DNA from: Lachnospiraceae bacterium
GTDB taxonomy: Bacteria; Bacillota; Clostridia; Lachnospirales; Lachnospiraceae
Assembly (NCBI GenBank): GCA_017553505.1
Contig: JAFZLD010000016.1
Location: 1-64,000, forward strand
Length of the DNA stretch: 64,000 bases
Reading direction: 5' to 3'
Made by a program: the position numbers and the translations under genes. The notes under the pieces are model-generated. The model searched no databases, was not told the origin of the DNA, and was given only the letters and a program-made list of their open reading frames with translations. This document shows positions 18,179 through 27,289 of the stretch, piece by piece. Positions within the stretch are counted from its first letter, which is position 1. The number at the start of each line of letters is the position of its first letter.

Positions 18179-18928
18179 TTACTTTAATTCATCGGGTATT
18201 TCGATGTCTTCGATGGCGTTGCCCGTAAGCTTAAGCGCCGCTTCGATATATGTACGGGTCATACCCGATTCTTCCATAAGTTCTTCTATGGTTACTTTTC
18301 TTCCGAGAGCCTCGGCAAGCTCTGCCGCCGCTTTGGATACTTTGTTGACTCTCTTTAAAAGCTTCTCTTCCTTGCCGCTTTCATCGCCGGCTTCCGCAAT
18401 AAGATCCTGCATTGCATCCATTATTGCGCTTGCAAGCACGCCTTCCGCCTCCGCAGCATTCTCACATGCTCCGAGAGTGGCAGTAGCTGTTACAAGGCTT
18501 AAATTGCCTTCACCTATAAGGTCTTCAAGGAGCACTCCCTGACCTACGTAAAGCTTGGCTATCTCCACAACGTTCTTGAGTGTGTCTTCCAAAATAAGTG
18601 CTCTGGCATTCTCCTCACCTGCCATGGCAGAAAGCATAAATGCCTCGCGCTCGCCCTTGGTAAGTGGTGTCTTCTCGTTAAGCTCTTCAAGATAAAAATC
18701 AAGGTAGTTCTTCTCTTCTTTGGTAAGAAGAACATCTACCGGAAGCTTATCGTTAAGGCCGATTTTCTTGGCCGTTAAGTATTCTTTGATTACGTCGAAC
18801 TTAGCCTTGTCGTCCTTAATCTCGGGGAAAATGGCAAAGAGTTGATCCTCAAATATTACATTCTCCTGGTCGAGGGCTATCTCGGTAAGTTCATTTATTC
18901 TTCTGATAAAATCCTGTTTGTCGTTCAT
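18179..18928 (-). CDS. Sigma-70-like protein lacking region 4 (function unknown)
   Basis: A 249-residue acidic protein that looks like a stripped-down primary sigma factor. Residues 28-60 resemble the region 1.1 fold. Residues 105-150 read like regions 1.2-2.2, with VEIAKLYVGQGVLLEDLIGE as the counterpart of the core-binding helix. Residues 195-232 resemble region 3, with LAEALGRKVTIEELMEESGM. The aromatic, basic region 2.3-2.4 that opens and reads the -10 element is replaced by an acidic Ala-rich segment (about 153-190), and the chain ends before any region 4 helix-turn-helix. It could bind RNA polymerase without recognising promoters. It lies between a rhomboid-like gene and the M16C peptidase gene. 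I know no function for it. Confidence 0.65.
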   Translation of the reverse strand: MNDKQDFIRRINELTEIALDQENVIFEDQLFAIFPEIKDDKAKFDVIKEYLTAKKIGLNDKLPVDVLLTKEEKNYLDFYLEELNEKTPLTKGEREAFMLSAMAGEENARALILEDTLKNVVEIAKLYVGQGVLLEDLIGEGNLSLVTATATLGACENAAEAEGVLASAIMDAMQDLIAEAGDESGKEEKLLKRVNKVSKAAAELAEALGRKVTIEELMEESGMTRTYIEAALKLTGNAIEDIEIPDELK

Positions 18929-18955
18929 AAAATCTCCCTTGGGGTTATTTAAGCA

Positions 18956-19852
18956 TCACTCTACATGTTTGTGATTGAATAAATGCTCGTTGCAGTACTC
19001 GTAATTGCCGTTACATTTCGAGCAGAATCTGAACTGAAGCTCCGGATTGGTAATCTCGGTTCTTCCGCAGATTGCGCATTTGTGCTTGGAAACGCCTGCG
19101 GGCTTGGTCTCTCTTCTTACATTATTGTTGAATTCTCTTCTGCGTACAGCTGCCTGATAACGGGCTTTCGGAGAGCCTAATCTTCTTTTCCTCTGCATGA
19201 AGTAAAATACAATGAAGTTAATCATTGCGGCCGCAATTGCCACTTTGACATAGGCGTTGCCGACAGCAAATTCATAAATAAGGTATATTCCCTCAATATA
19301 TCCCAGCCACTTCATCTTCATAGGGAAAATGAGCATCATAAGTACCATTGAATCCGGGAATGTAAAAGCAAACGCAAGAAGTATGGACATGCTTATGTAA
19401 TACAGTGTAAACACGGGGCTCACAGCCGCCATAAAGCCTTCCATTCCGCCGGTAATATACTCCACATATTTAACGGGAGGGAACAAAGCGGAGAACCCAT
19501 ACACTCCAAAACTTGCAATTATCGTAAGCAGTATTCCGGAAAAAACATAGACATTAAAAAGATAGTCGCCCCAGGTACGCTCCAACGTTCTTCCTATCGA
19601 AAAGAAAAAGAACATCATTATTATACTGAAGGTCAGACTGATAGGGTTGCTTCCGCCAAAAGAAGACACAAGAACCCAGCTTACAAGTCTCCATACCTGT
19701 CCGTGAAGTATCAGATACGGATTAAGCGTTATATAATCGCGGACCCCCGGAAACATCAGATTTATTACCAGTCCGGCCGCATAGCATATTACAAGTATCT
19801 TCGAAAGATTCTTAATTGCATACCTTCCGAATTTTCTCTCAAATTTGCCCAT
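18956..19852 (-). CDS. Rhomboid-like membrane protein with C-terminal zinc ribbon, probably not a protease
   Basis: A 298-residue protein with about six hydrophobic helices between residues 17 and 220, then a basic linker and a Cys/His-rich end. The membrane part follows the rhomboid plan: LNPYLILHGQVWRLVSWVLV as the first loop and SIGRTLERTWGDYLFNVYV as helix 2. The catalytic GxSG of rhomboid proteases is not found and no clear catalytic His follows, so it is better compared with derlin-like pseudoproteases. The tail carries CAIC at 259-262, FCSKC near 277-280 and further Cys/His residues, a likely zinc ribbon on the cytoplasmic side. It is the first gene of the run down to recO. Confidence 0.7.
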   Translation of the reverse strand: MGKFERKFGRYAIKNLSKILVICYAAGLVINLMFPGVRDYITLNPYLILHGQVWRLVSWVLVSSFGGSNPISLTFSIIMMFFFFSIGRTLERTWGDYLFNVYVFSGILLTIIASFGVYGFSALFPPVKYVEYITGGMEGFMAAVSPVFTLYYISMSILLAFAFTFPDSMVLMMLIFPMKMKWLGYIEGIYLIYEFAVGNAYVKVAIAAAMINFIVFYFMQRKRRLGSPKARYQAAVRRREFNNNVRRETKPAGVSKHKCAICGRTEITNPELQFRFCSKCNGNYEYCNEHLFNHKHVE

Positions 19853-20028
19853 AAAAGCACAAAACTCCTTATATCAAAGTTACCATAATTCTATCAAATG
19901 AACCCGTAAAAGTCCACTTAAGCAATTGTTAAAGTTTTGTGTCCGTATGAGTCAAACTTTAGAAAAATTTAATGGAATATGTTACAAATACCTCTTATTT
20001 GTCAAATGCTTTTTATAAAAACATGCTT

Positions 20029-20034
20029 TATAAT
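20029..20034 (+). promoter_or_regulatory. Possible -10 box of the activase gene
   Basis: A perfect TATAAT stands 48 bases before the chosen start at 20082. No good -35 lies 16-18 bases upstream; TTGTCA at 19999-20004 is too far. The call is therefore weak. Confidence 0.35.
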
Positions 20035-20081
20035 ACGATTTAATGTGTTATATGCATAAATATAAGAAATCGGGGAGATTT

Positions 20082-23000
20082 ATGAGCGATAAATTCTATT
20101 CATTGGGTATAGATATAGGTTCCACAACCGTCAAGGTTGCGGTTATGGATTCTGACAAGAACCTTCTTTTTGCGGATTACGAAAGACACTTTGCCAACAT
20201 CAAAGAGACCCTTCATTCTCTTCTTGTTAAGGCTCAGGCCGTTACCGGTAATATCACTGTTCATCCTATGATTACAGGTTCCGGCGGTCTTACACTTGCC
20301 AATCACCTGGGCGTTCCTTTTACTCAGGAAGTAATTGCGGTATCCACTTCTCTTCAGGAGATGACCTCAGGCTGCGATGTTGCAATCGAGCTCGGCGGTG
20401 AGGATGCGAAGATTATTTATTTTGAGGACGGTAATGTCGAGCAGCGTATGAACGGTATCTGTGCCGGCGGTACGGGTTCTTTTATCGACCAGATGGCAAG
20501 CTTGCTCCAGACAGACGCTGCGGGACTTAATGAATATGCTAAGTCTTATAATTCTTTATATACAATAGCCGCCCGTTGCGGTGTATTTGCGAAGTCCGAT
20601 ATTCAGCCCCTTATCAATGACGGTGCTACCAAGGAAGATCTTGCTGCATCTATTTTCCAGGCGGTTGTCAATCAGACCATTTCGGGTCTTGCCTGCGGTA
20701 AGCCTATTCGCGGCCGCGTTGCGTTCCTCGGCGGTCCCCTTCACTTCTTAAGCGAATTAAAGGTTGCTTTCATCAGAACTTTGAAGCTTGATGACGAGCA
20801 TATCGTAGATACAGACCGTTCTCATCTTTTTGCAGCCATGGGTTGTGCCTTAACGGCCAAAGACGACGTTTTCTACTCAATGGACGAAATGGTTGCAAAA
20901 CTTTCTTCAGATATCAAGATGGACTTTGAAGTTGAGCGTATGGAGCCTCTTTTCAAGGATCAGGAAGCTTACGATACATTCAAGGCTCGTCACGACAAGG
21001 CTATGGTTAAGAAAGGAAGCTTGTCCGATTATCACGGCAAGTGCTTCCTCGGTATAGACGCGGGTTCCACCACCACCAAGATTGCTGTGGTAAGTGAAGA
21101 CGGAACACTGCTTCATTCTTTTTACTCCAATAATAACGGTTCTCCGCTTAAAACCGCTATCGAAGCGCTCAAGGACATTTACAAAGTGCTTCCTTCTGAC
21201 TGCAAGATTGTATGCTCCTGCTCCACCGGTTACGGCGAGGAGCTTATGAAGTCTGCTTTCATGCTCGATTACGGCGAGGTTGAGACGGTTGCTCACTACT
21301 ACGCCGCCGCTTTCTTTAGCCCCGATGTTGACTGCATTCTTGATATCGGCGGTCAGGACATGAAATGCATCAAGATTAAGAATAAAACCGTCGACAGCGT
21401 GCTCCTTAACGAGGCATGCTCATCGGGTTGCGGTTCGTTTATAGAGACATTTGCCAAGTCCCTTAACTACTCGGTTGAGGACTTTGCGAAGTGTGCGCTT
21501 TTCGCCGCTCACCCCATCGACCTCGGTACCCGTTGTACCGTATTTATGAACTCCAAGGTTAAGCAGGCTCAGAAGGAAGGCGCAAGCGTTGCCGATATTT
21601 CCGCAGGTCTTGCTTACTCGGTTATTAAGAACGCCTTGTTCAAGGTTATTAAGGTATCCGATGCTTCAAGCCTTGGTAAGAAAGTCGTTGTGCAGGGTGG
21701 TACGTTCTACAATGACGCGGTTCTTCGAAGCTTTGAGAAGGTTGCGAACTGCGAGGCGGTTCGTCCCGATATCGCAGGTATCATGGGCGCTTTCGGTGCC
21801 GCTTTGATTGCCCGCGAGCGTTACTCCGAGGACAAAGCAACCGCAATGCTCTCTTACGAGGACATCTGTGACCTTAAGTTCGAGACCAGCATGACCAAGT
21901 GTAAAGGCTGTACCAATGCCTGTCGTCTTACCATCAACCGTTTCTCCGGCGGCCGCCAGTATATCTCCGGTAACCGTTGCGAACGTGGTATCGGTAAGCA
22001 AAAAAACAAGGACAACGTTCCGAACCTCTTTGAATACAAGCTTAAGAGATATTTCTCCTACGAGCCTTTGGCGCGCGAGACCGCTCCCCGCGGTACTGTG
22101 GGACTTCCTCGCGTACTTAACATGTATGAGAACTATCCTTTCTGGCATACTTTCTTTACGAAGCTTGGTTACAGTGTCATTCTTTCGCCGGTATCGAGTC
22201 ATAATATTTATCAGCTTGGTATCGAATCGATTCCCAGTGAGTCGGAGTGTTACCCCGCTAAGCTTGCGCACGGTCACATTGAGTGGCTGATTGCCCAGAA
22301 GCCCGATTTTATCTTCTATCCCGCTATTTTCTATGAGCGTGATGAAGTTCGTAATACCAACAACCACTACAACTGCCCCATCGTTACTTCTTACTCTGAG
22401 AACATTAAGAATAACGTTGAGTCTATCAGCGGCGGTCAGGTTAAGTTCAGAAATCCTTTCATGTCCTTTAAGACCAAGGAAACTATCGCGCATGCGTTGA
22501 AGCTTGAGTTTAAGGATATTCCCGCGGCAGAGATTGAGGAAGCCGTATCGGTTGCTTTTGACGAGCTCGGTCGTGCCCGCGATGACATGAAGAAAAAGGG
22601 TGAGGAAGTACTTGATTACTTGAGCGCTACAGGCCGCAAGGGTATTGTTCTTGCAGGTCGTCCTTATCATATCGACCCCGAGATCAACCACGGTATTCCC
22701 GAGCTTATTACCTCTTACGGTGTGGCTGTTCTTACCGAGGATTCAATATCGCATCTCGGCACTCCCGAGCGTCCTCTTATCGTAAGCGACCAGTGGATGT
22801 ACCACTCACGTTTGTATGCTGCGGCTGCTTATGTAAGAACCGTCGACAATCTCGACCTTGTACAGCTTAACTCCTTCGGTTGCGGTCTCGATGCCGTTAC
22901 TACCGACCAGGTTAACGATATTTTGTCGGGTTCAGATAAGATTTATACCTGCCTTAAGATTGACGAGGTTAATAACCTTGGTGCTGCTCGAATCCGTATC

Positions 23001-24311
23001 CGTAGCTTACTCTCCGCTATACGCGTACGTGAGATGCGTCACTATGAGAGAACGGTTCGTTCAAGTGCTATCGTCCGTCAGCCCTTCACAGAGGAAATGC
23101 GTGACAACTACACTATTCTGTGTCCTCAGATGTCACCTATTCATTTCGACCTTTTGGAGCCTGTATTCAGAATGGCCGGCTACAATCTTGTAGTCCTTGA
23201 CAACGATAACAGAACTTCGATTGATACAGGTCTTAAATACGTTAACAACGACGCTTGCTACCCTTCACTTCTGGTAGTAGGTCAGATGATGTCGGCTCTT
23301 GAGTCCGGCAAGTACGATCTTAACAAGGTCGCACTCATAATGACCCAGACCGGTGGCGGTTGCCGTGCGACCAACTATATAGGATTTATCCGTCGTGCGC
23401 TTAAGAAAGCCGGCATGGAGCACATACCGGTAATTTCTCTTAACCTTTCAGGCTTGGAGAAGCAGCCCGGTTTCAAGATCACTCCCGCGCTTGCTATCCG
23501 CGGTGTATATGCAGTGTTCTTTGGCGATATCTTCCAGCGTTGCGTATATCGTATGCGCCCTTACGAAGTTAATGCAGGTGACACCGACAAACTTCACGAG
23601 AAATGGGTTAAGAAATGTAACGAATTCCTGTCCCGCAAGCACGTAGGCTTCTTTACTTTCAAGAAGATGTGCCGTCAGATGGTTGAAGAATTCGACAAGA
23701 TACCGATTAAAGACATCAAGAAGCCCCGCGTAGGCGTCGTAGGTGAGATTCTTGTTAAATACTCTCCCACCGCCAACAACCACGTTGTGGAACTTCTTGA
23801 GAAAGAAGGCGCCGAGGCAGTCGTTCCCGATCTTATGGACTTTATGCTCTACTGCTTTAAGAATCAGGAATTTAAGGCCGATTACTTAGGAACCTCCAAG
23901 AAATCCGCACGTAACGCGGCTCTTGGCATCAAGGCTATAGAATTTGCAAGAAAGAGCTACTCCCGCGCCTGCAAGAAAAGCGTACACTTCGTACCTCCCG
24001 CAGACATCCACGAGACCGCCCGTATGGCCAAGGACATCGTCTCCATCGGTAACCAGACCGGTGAAGGCTGGTTCTTAACAGGCGAAATGATAGAGCTCAT
24101 CCACAACGGTGCCAAGAACATCGTCTGTGCACAGCCTTTCGGATGCTTACCCAACCACGTAGTAGGTAAAGGCGTTATCAAACAGCTTCGTAAGAACTTC
24201 CCCGGAGCCAACATCGTCGCCATCGACTACGATCCCGGTGCCAGCGAAGTTAACCAGCTTAACCGTATTAAACTTATGCTTGCATCAGCTTACAAAAACA
24301 TGAATAAGTAG
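20082..24311 (+). CDS. Two-ASKHA-domain 2-hydroxyacyl-CoA dehydratase activase-related protein (HgdC/BcrA-BadFG type)
   Basis: A 1409-residue protein, one of only two plus-strand genes here. It has two tandem ATPase domains of the BadF/BadG/BcrA/HgdC class. The first begins with [14 protein letters not shown] and has [16 protein letters not shown]. The second, near residue 325, has [14 protein letters not shown] and [16 protein letters not shown], where Cys residues would hold the inter-subunit iron-sulfur cluster. A Cys-rich stretch ([13 protein letters not shown]) opens the DUF2229-type region, and the C-terminal third resembles a dehydratase subunit. Known activases drive ATP-dependent one-electron transfer to 2-hydroxyacyl-CoA dehydratases, but the substrate of these giant forms is unknown and no dehydratase gene is adjacent. 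I start at ATG 20082, behind GGGGAG, rather than 13 codons earlier. Confidence 0.88.
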   Translation: MSDKFYSLGIDIGSTTVKVAVMDSDKNLLFADYERHFANIKETLHSLLVKAQAVTGNITVHPMITGSGGLTLANHLGVPFTQEVIAVSTSLQEMTSGCDVAIELGGEDAKIIYFEDGNVEQRMNGICAGGTGSFIDQMASLLQTDAAGLNEYAKSYNSLYTIAARCGVFAKSDIQPLINDGATKEDLAASIFQAVVNQTISGLACGKPIRGRVAFLGGPLHFLSELKVAFIRTLKLDDEHIVDTDRSHLFAAMGCALTAKDDVFYSMDEMVAKLSSDIKMDFEVERMEPLFKDQEAYDTFKARHDKAMVKKGSLSDYHGKCFLGIDAGSTTTKIAVVSEDGTLLHSFYSNNNGSPLKTAIEALKDIYKVLPSDCKIVCSCSTGYGEELMKSAFMLDYGEVETVAHYYAAAFFSPDVDCILDIGGQDMKCIKIKNKTVDSVLLNEACSSGCGSFIETFAKSLNYSVEDFAKCALFAAHPIDLGTRCTVFMNSKVKQAQKEGASVADISAGLAYSVIKNALFKVIKVSDASSLGKKVVVQGGTFYNDAVLRSFEKVANCEAVRPDIAGIMGAFGAALIARERYSEDKATAMLSYEDICDLKFETSMTKCKGCTNACRLTINRFSGGRQYISGNRCERGIGKQKNKDNVPNLFEYKLKRYFSYEPLARETAPRGTVGLPRVLNMYENYPFWHTFFTKLGYSVILSPVSSHNIYQLGIESIPSESECYPAKLAHGHIEWLIAQKPDFIFYPAIFYERDEVRNTNNHYNCPIVTSYSENIKNNVESISGGQVKFRNPFMSFKTKETIAHALKLEFKDIPAAEIEEAVSVAFDELGRARDDMKKKGEEVLDYLSATGRKGIVLAGRPYHIDPEINHGIPELITSYGVAVLTEDSISHLGTPERPLIVSDQWMYHSRLYAAAAYVRTVDNLDLVQLNSFGCGLDAVTTDQVNDILSGSDKIYTCLKIDEVNNLGAARIRIRSLLSAIRVREMRHYERTVRSSAIVRQPFTEEMRDNYTILCPQMSPIHFDLLEPVFRMAGYNLVVLDNDNRTSIDTGLKYVNNDACYPSLLVVGQMMSALESGKYDLNKVALIMTQTGGGCRATNYIGFIRRALKKAGMEHIPVISLNLSGLEKQPGFKITPALAIRGVYAVFFGDIFQRCVYRMRPYEVNAGDTDKLHEKWVKKCNEFLSRKHVGFFTFKKMCRQMVEEFDKIPIKDIKKPRVGVVGEILVKYSPTANNHVVELLEKEGAEAVVPDLMDFMLYCFKNQEFKADYLGTSKKSARNAALGIKAIEFARKSYSRACKKSVHFVPPADIHETARMAKDIVSIGNQTGEGWFLTGEMIELIHNGAKNIVCAQPFGCLPNHVVGKGVIKQLRKNFPGANIVAIDYDPGASEVNQLNRIKLMLASAYKNMNK

Positions 24312-24315
24312 AGAA

Positions 24316-24352
24316 AATTAACCGAAATTAGAATTTTTAATTTCGGTTAATT
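24316..24352 (+). terminator. Hairpin after the activase gene (first of three)
   Basis: A perfect 15-bp AT-rich inverted repeat, arms 24316-24330 and 24338-24352, 4 bases beyond the stop codon, followed by TCTTTG-like sequence. Symmetric enough to act on either strand. Confidence 0.65.
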
Positions 24353-24421
24353 CTTTGTTAATGACCCATCTGTATATTTTAAGCATACCCCATAACCCCA
24401 ATGTACCATTCTCAATAACAG

Positions 24422-24452
24422 GAGAGCTACCGATACTCGGTAGCTCTCTTGT
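24422..24452 (+). terminator. Second hairpin between the convergent genes
   Basis: A perfect 12-bp stem, arms 24422-24433 and 24437-24448, with a 3-base loop and a TTGTTGT tail on the plus strand. Confidence 0.6.
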
Positions 24453-24474
24453 TGTATTGATATTACTGCATTTT

Positions 24475-24511
24475 AAAGGCCATCCCGCAATCGGGATGGC
24501 CTTTTTGTTTT
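24475..24511. terminator. Third hairpin, bidirectional terminator next to the capA-like gene
   Basis: A perfect 13-bp GC-rich stem, arms 24475-24487 and 24492-24504, with a 4-base loop. The plus side continues with TTGTTTT and the minus side with TAAAATG. It lies 10 bases beyond the stop of the minus-strand capA-like gene and can serve both directions. Confidence 0.8.
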
Positions 24512-24514
24512 ATA

Positions 24515-25726
24515 TTATTCCTCTTCAGCTCCTGTAATATCATCATACAGCGCCTGAATCTTCTCTACGGTTAAACCTTTCTTTGTAAGCCAGTGTTCCG
24601 AAGCGATTTCTTCTGTAACGTCCTTAAGCATATAGGTAGTGATAAACTTCGTATCTTTGCTGATAAAGGTCATTATGGGCTCCATTTCGGCTTTAACGAT
24701 GTGGGCGCGTTCGTCGCCTTCGGTCATTTCAATTTCAACTTCTGCCATGGCGCCTAACATTCTCGGAACTTCGCTCTGGGAAGAAATAAAGTTGCCGAGT
24801 GACCAGTAACAGGGAACTTCGCGACCGTCGTCAGCCACGAGAATCTCCAAAGGCTCTACTACGTGAGGATGCGCACCGATAATCAAATCCGCGCCGGCAT
24901 CCACAAAAATCTTGGCCTCATTGCGCTGGTAAGTCGTAGCTTCATACACGTATTCTGTACCCCAGTGAGGGAATACGATTACGAAGTCAGCGAGTTCACG
25001 GGCTTTCTGAATATCAGACACAATCTTGTCATCATCGTACAAAGTGTTAACGAGATACTGCTTGTCGTCGGGAAGCGCGAGTCCGTTTAAGCCATAAGTG
25101 TAGTTAAGAAAAGCTATCTTAATACCGTTAAACTCCTTAACGGGTATGGTATTGAAATCTTCTTCACTGTCATACATTCCGACCATAAGAATGTCGGGAT
25201 GCTCTCTCCAGAACGCTACTGACGAAAGAACACCGTTAACGCCCTTGTCATACGAGTGATTGGTAGCGTGTGTAACTACGTTAAAACCTGCCTTAATAAC
25301 GGCTTCACCGACCTCATAAGGGCTTCCGAAGCGAGGATAGCCTGAGTAGCTGCCGGGATCGTTTACAAGAACAGTTTCCTGGTTAATAACTCTTATATCG
25401 TACTGAGCCAGCTGATCGAGCACATGCTCATAGAAATGGTCGTAATTGTAGGTTCCGTCTTCCTGCTTACCGGAATTAATCAAATTGTCGTGAATAAGGT
25501 CATCACCCACCGCACAAAGCTTTACATTAAACACCTGCGGTTCAGGCTCCGGCTCCGGTTCGGGCTCGGGCTCAGGCTCCACAAGAGGCATTTCCGAAAT
25601 AACTACCGTAGCCTCAGTCTCGGCCTCTGCAGACAATTTAACCGGCTTGTCGCAAGCGGTCAAAGAAACTGTCATGAGTAACGCAGCGAGCGCTACCGCA
25701 GATAATCTTTCAAACATCTTCCTCAT
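24515..25726 (-). CDS. CapA/PgsA-family lipoprotein, metallophosphatase fold
   Basis: A 403-residue predicted lipoprotein (lipobox SLTAC, Cys25). A short acidic linker made of Glu-Pro repeats at about 50-65 leads to a PGA_cap domain: CAVGDDLIHDNLI near the start, INQETVLVND, VTHATNHSYDKG, FPHWGTEYVYE and IGAHPHVVEPLE. These are the conserved metal and phosphate residues of the CapA family, linked in bacilli to poly-gamma-glutamate export or anchoring, though many members sit in other surface-polymer clusters. No pgsB/C genes are near. It is the third gene of a run with an MBOAT acyltransferase and a DHHW protein, which suggests a role in a modified envelope polymer. Confidence 0.88.
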   Translation of the reverse strand: MRKMFERLSAVALAALLMTVSLTACDKPVKLSAEAETEATVVISEMPLVEPEPEPEPEPEPEPQVFNVKLCAVGDDLIHDNLINSGKQEDGTYNYDHFYEHVLDQLAQYDIRVINQETVLVNDPGSYSGYPRFGSPYEVGEAVIKAGFNVVTHATNHSYDKGVNGVLSSVAFWREHPDILMVGMYDSEEDFNTIPVKEFNGIKIAFLNYTYGLNGLALPDDKQYLVNTLYDDDKIVSDIQKARELADFVIVFPHWGTEYVYEATTYQRNEAKIFVDAGADLIIGAHPHVVEPLEILVADDGREVPCYWSLGNFISSQSEVPRMLGAMAEVEIEMTEGDERAHIVKAEMEPIMTFISKDTKFITTYMLKDVTEEIASEHWLTKKGLTVEKIQALYDDITGAEEE

Positions 25727-25739
25727 AAAAATTCTCCCT

Positions 25740-27281
25740 TTATTGCTGTTCTAAAATAGCTATAACTTTATCTATACAGTTAAACAAACTTGTGTCTTCT
25801 CTCTCAACGGCGGCAAGAACCAATATATTACAATTCTTAATATCTTCCGCCACACTGTCGGTAACGTTTCTGTGAGCAATGACGCACTCCGAAAAATCTT
25901 TGGTAATGTACGGAGTCATCATTTCCCTGAAGGAATCCGCAAGCATTACAAGCTTACATGCATTGGGCGACGATGAATATGTATGGCAGATGTCGGCATG
26001 TACATCAAGTCCGTTCACGTAAATATCACTCTTATAATTGGGCACGAACTCAGAGTCAGTATTGTAATTGTCCGGACTTAATCCTCCGAGAAGTAACAGG
26101 TCATTTCTGTCAGTCGGGCATACCGGAGCCCCGAGAAGCATCGGATTTGTAGTCTCAATTCCGAGAACCTTGTACATTTCCTGAAGGCCTACAAATGCTC
26201 CCATATGGTTCCAGTGTGAATCATACTTGTAATAAACGGGCCAGAAAATCTCAGCCGTCTTAAGTGCTTCTAAGGGATACAGGCACGATGTGTATGTATT
26301 GGCGTTCAGATAGTCCGTAAGCTGCTGTACACGCTTGTACTGATTGTATACTTCCATCGTAGGCATGTATTCGGGATAAACCTGCTCTTTGTTAGGCATG
26401 AACATAATAACTAACGACATGCCCCTTGCATTACAAAGTTCCTGCAATCTGTTAACCTTGTCGGCATAGCTCTTCATCTGCTCTTCCGTCAGGACATTGA
26501 TTCCGGTATAGTAGTCCATCGCGTTATTATCAGCATAATACATCCAATTATCGCGACCCAGCAATGTTCCGCCCACAATCTGTGGAGCCATATATGTGGT
26601 ATCAACATACTTGGACACTAAGTCCTTGACCTCAAACTTGCCACATTCTTTGCATATATACGCCTTATATCCGTAACTGTCGTACGAAACCTCGGATTCT
26701 TTGATAAGCATCAAATCATGTCCCTTGGGCGGCGTGATATCTTTCTGCATATATTCACATTCCCTGCACTTATAAAGAATGTATCCCGATTTCTCGCACT
26801 CGGGCTTCTCAATCTCCGCAACGTACAAAGAATGCTCGTGATTCTTGCCTTCGGTTATCTCCTGAGTAGGCTCATTGTCAGACGAACCGTCACCGGAACT
26901 GTCTCCGCCGAACATCGAATCAAGCTTACCCACTTCCTTACGCTCGGGACCCTTTCCGGAAAAGAAAGAAATGACGCTTCGCATCACATCCTGATAAACC
27001 TTCTCTGTCTTACCGTCATAAGTCTGGTAAATGCTTATAAAGCCGCCTCTGAAAGGAACACGGTCGTCAATATACGACGAAAGCCCCTCTCCCGAATCTA
27101 TAAGGTCAGAAAGCTTAAACTCGTTCTTATTACGCTTTTCCTTGCTTAAATCCGACTGCTCCGCGAAGTAATCGGGCGCAAAAATGCGCACTCCGCCCCA
27201 TACAATCCACGGAAGGGAAATCATAGCAACGAATAAACCTATATAAATTTTCTTAAGTATTCTCTTCTTACCGCTACTCAA
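25740..27281 (-). CDS. DHHW-motif SGNH-like protein (AlgX/AlgJ-related) with cysteine-rich repeats
   Basis: A 513-residue secreted or membrane-tethered protein: membrane helix at about 12-30, then a spacer, then a catalytic-like domain with YKYDSHWNHMGAF (the DHHW-type motif) and LADSFREMMTPYI. Such proteins work with MBOAT acyltransferases to O-acetylate extracellular polysaccharides. Between residues about 145 and 225 are two copies of the surface repeat with a Cys-x-x-Cys pair (YKCRECEY and YICKECGK), common in clostridial surface proteins. The start is TTG at 27279-27281, 5 bases behind AGGAG. The MBOAT gene is 8 bases upstream, so the pair is almost certainly functional together. Confidence 0.85.
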   Translation of the reverse strand: MSSGKKRILKKIYIGLFVAMISLPWIVWGGVRIFAPDYFAEQSDLSKEKRNKNEFKLSDLIDSGEGLSSYIDDRVPFRGGFISIYQTYDGKTEKVYQDVMRSVISFFSGKGPERKEVGKLDSMFGGDSSGDGSSDNEPTQEITEGKNHEHSLYVAEIEKPECEKSGYILYKCRECEYMQKDITPPKGHDLMLIKESEVSYDSYGYKAYICKECGKFEVKDLVSKYVDTTYMAPQIVGGTLLGRDNWMYYADNNAMDYYTGINVLTEEQMKSYADKVNRLQELCNARGMSLVIMFMPNKEQVYPEYMPTMEVYNQYKRVQQLTDYLNANTYTSCLYPLEALKTAEIFWPVYYKYDSHWNHMGAFVGLQEMYKVLGIETTNPMLLGAPVCPTDRNDLLLLGGLSPDNYNTDSEFVPNYKSDIYVNGLDVHADICHTYSSSPNACKLVMLADSFREMMTPYITKDFSECVIAHRNVTDSVAEDIKNCNILVLAAVEREDTSLFNCIDKVIAILEQQ

Positions 27282-27289
27282 TGTGTCTC

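Noticed and set aside
21666..22691. Minus-strand open frame (341 codons) opposite the activase gene
   Set aside because: Antisense shadow; the plus-strand gene has clear motifs throughout this stretch.
24355..24537. Plus-strand 60-codon frame in the convergent gap
   Set aside because: It spans two terminator hairpins and runs into the capA-like gene; no ribosome site.
25530..25580. Short tandem repeat in the capA-like gene
   Set aside because: It is a coding Glu-Pro linker, a common feature of surface lipoproteins, not a separate repeat element.
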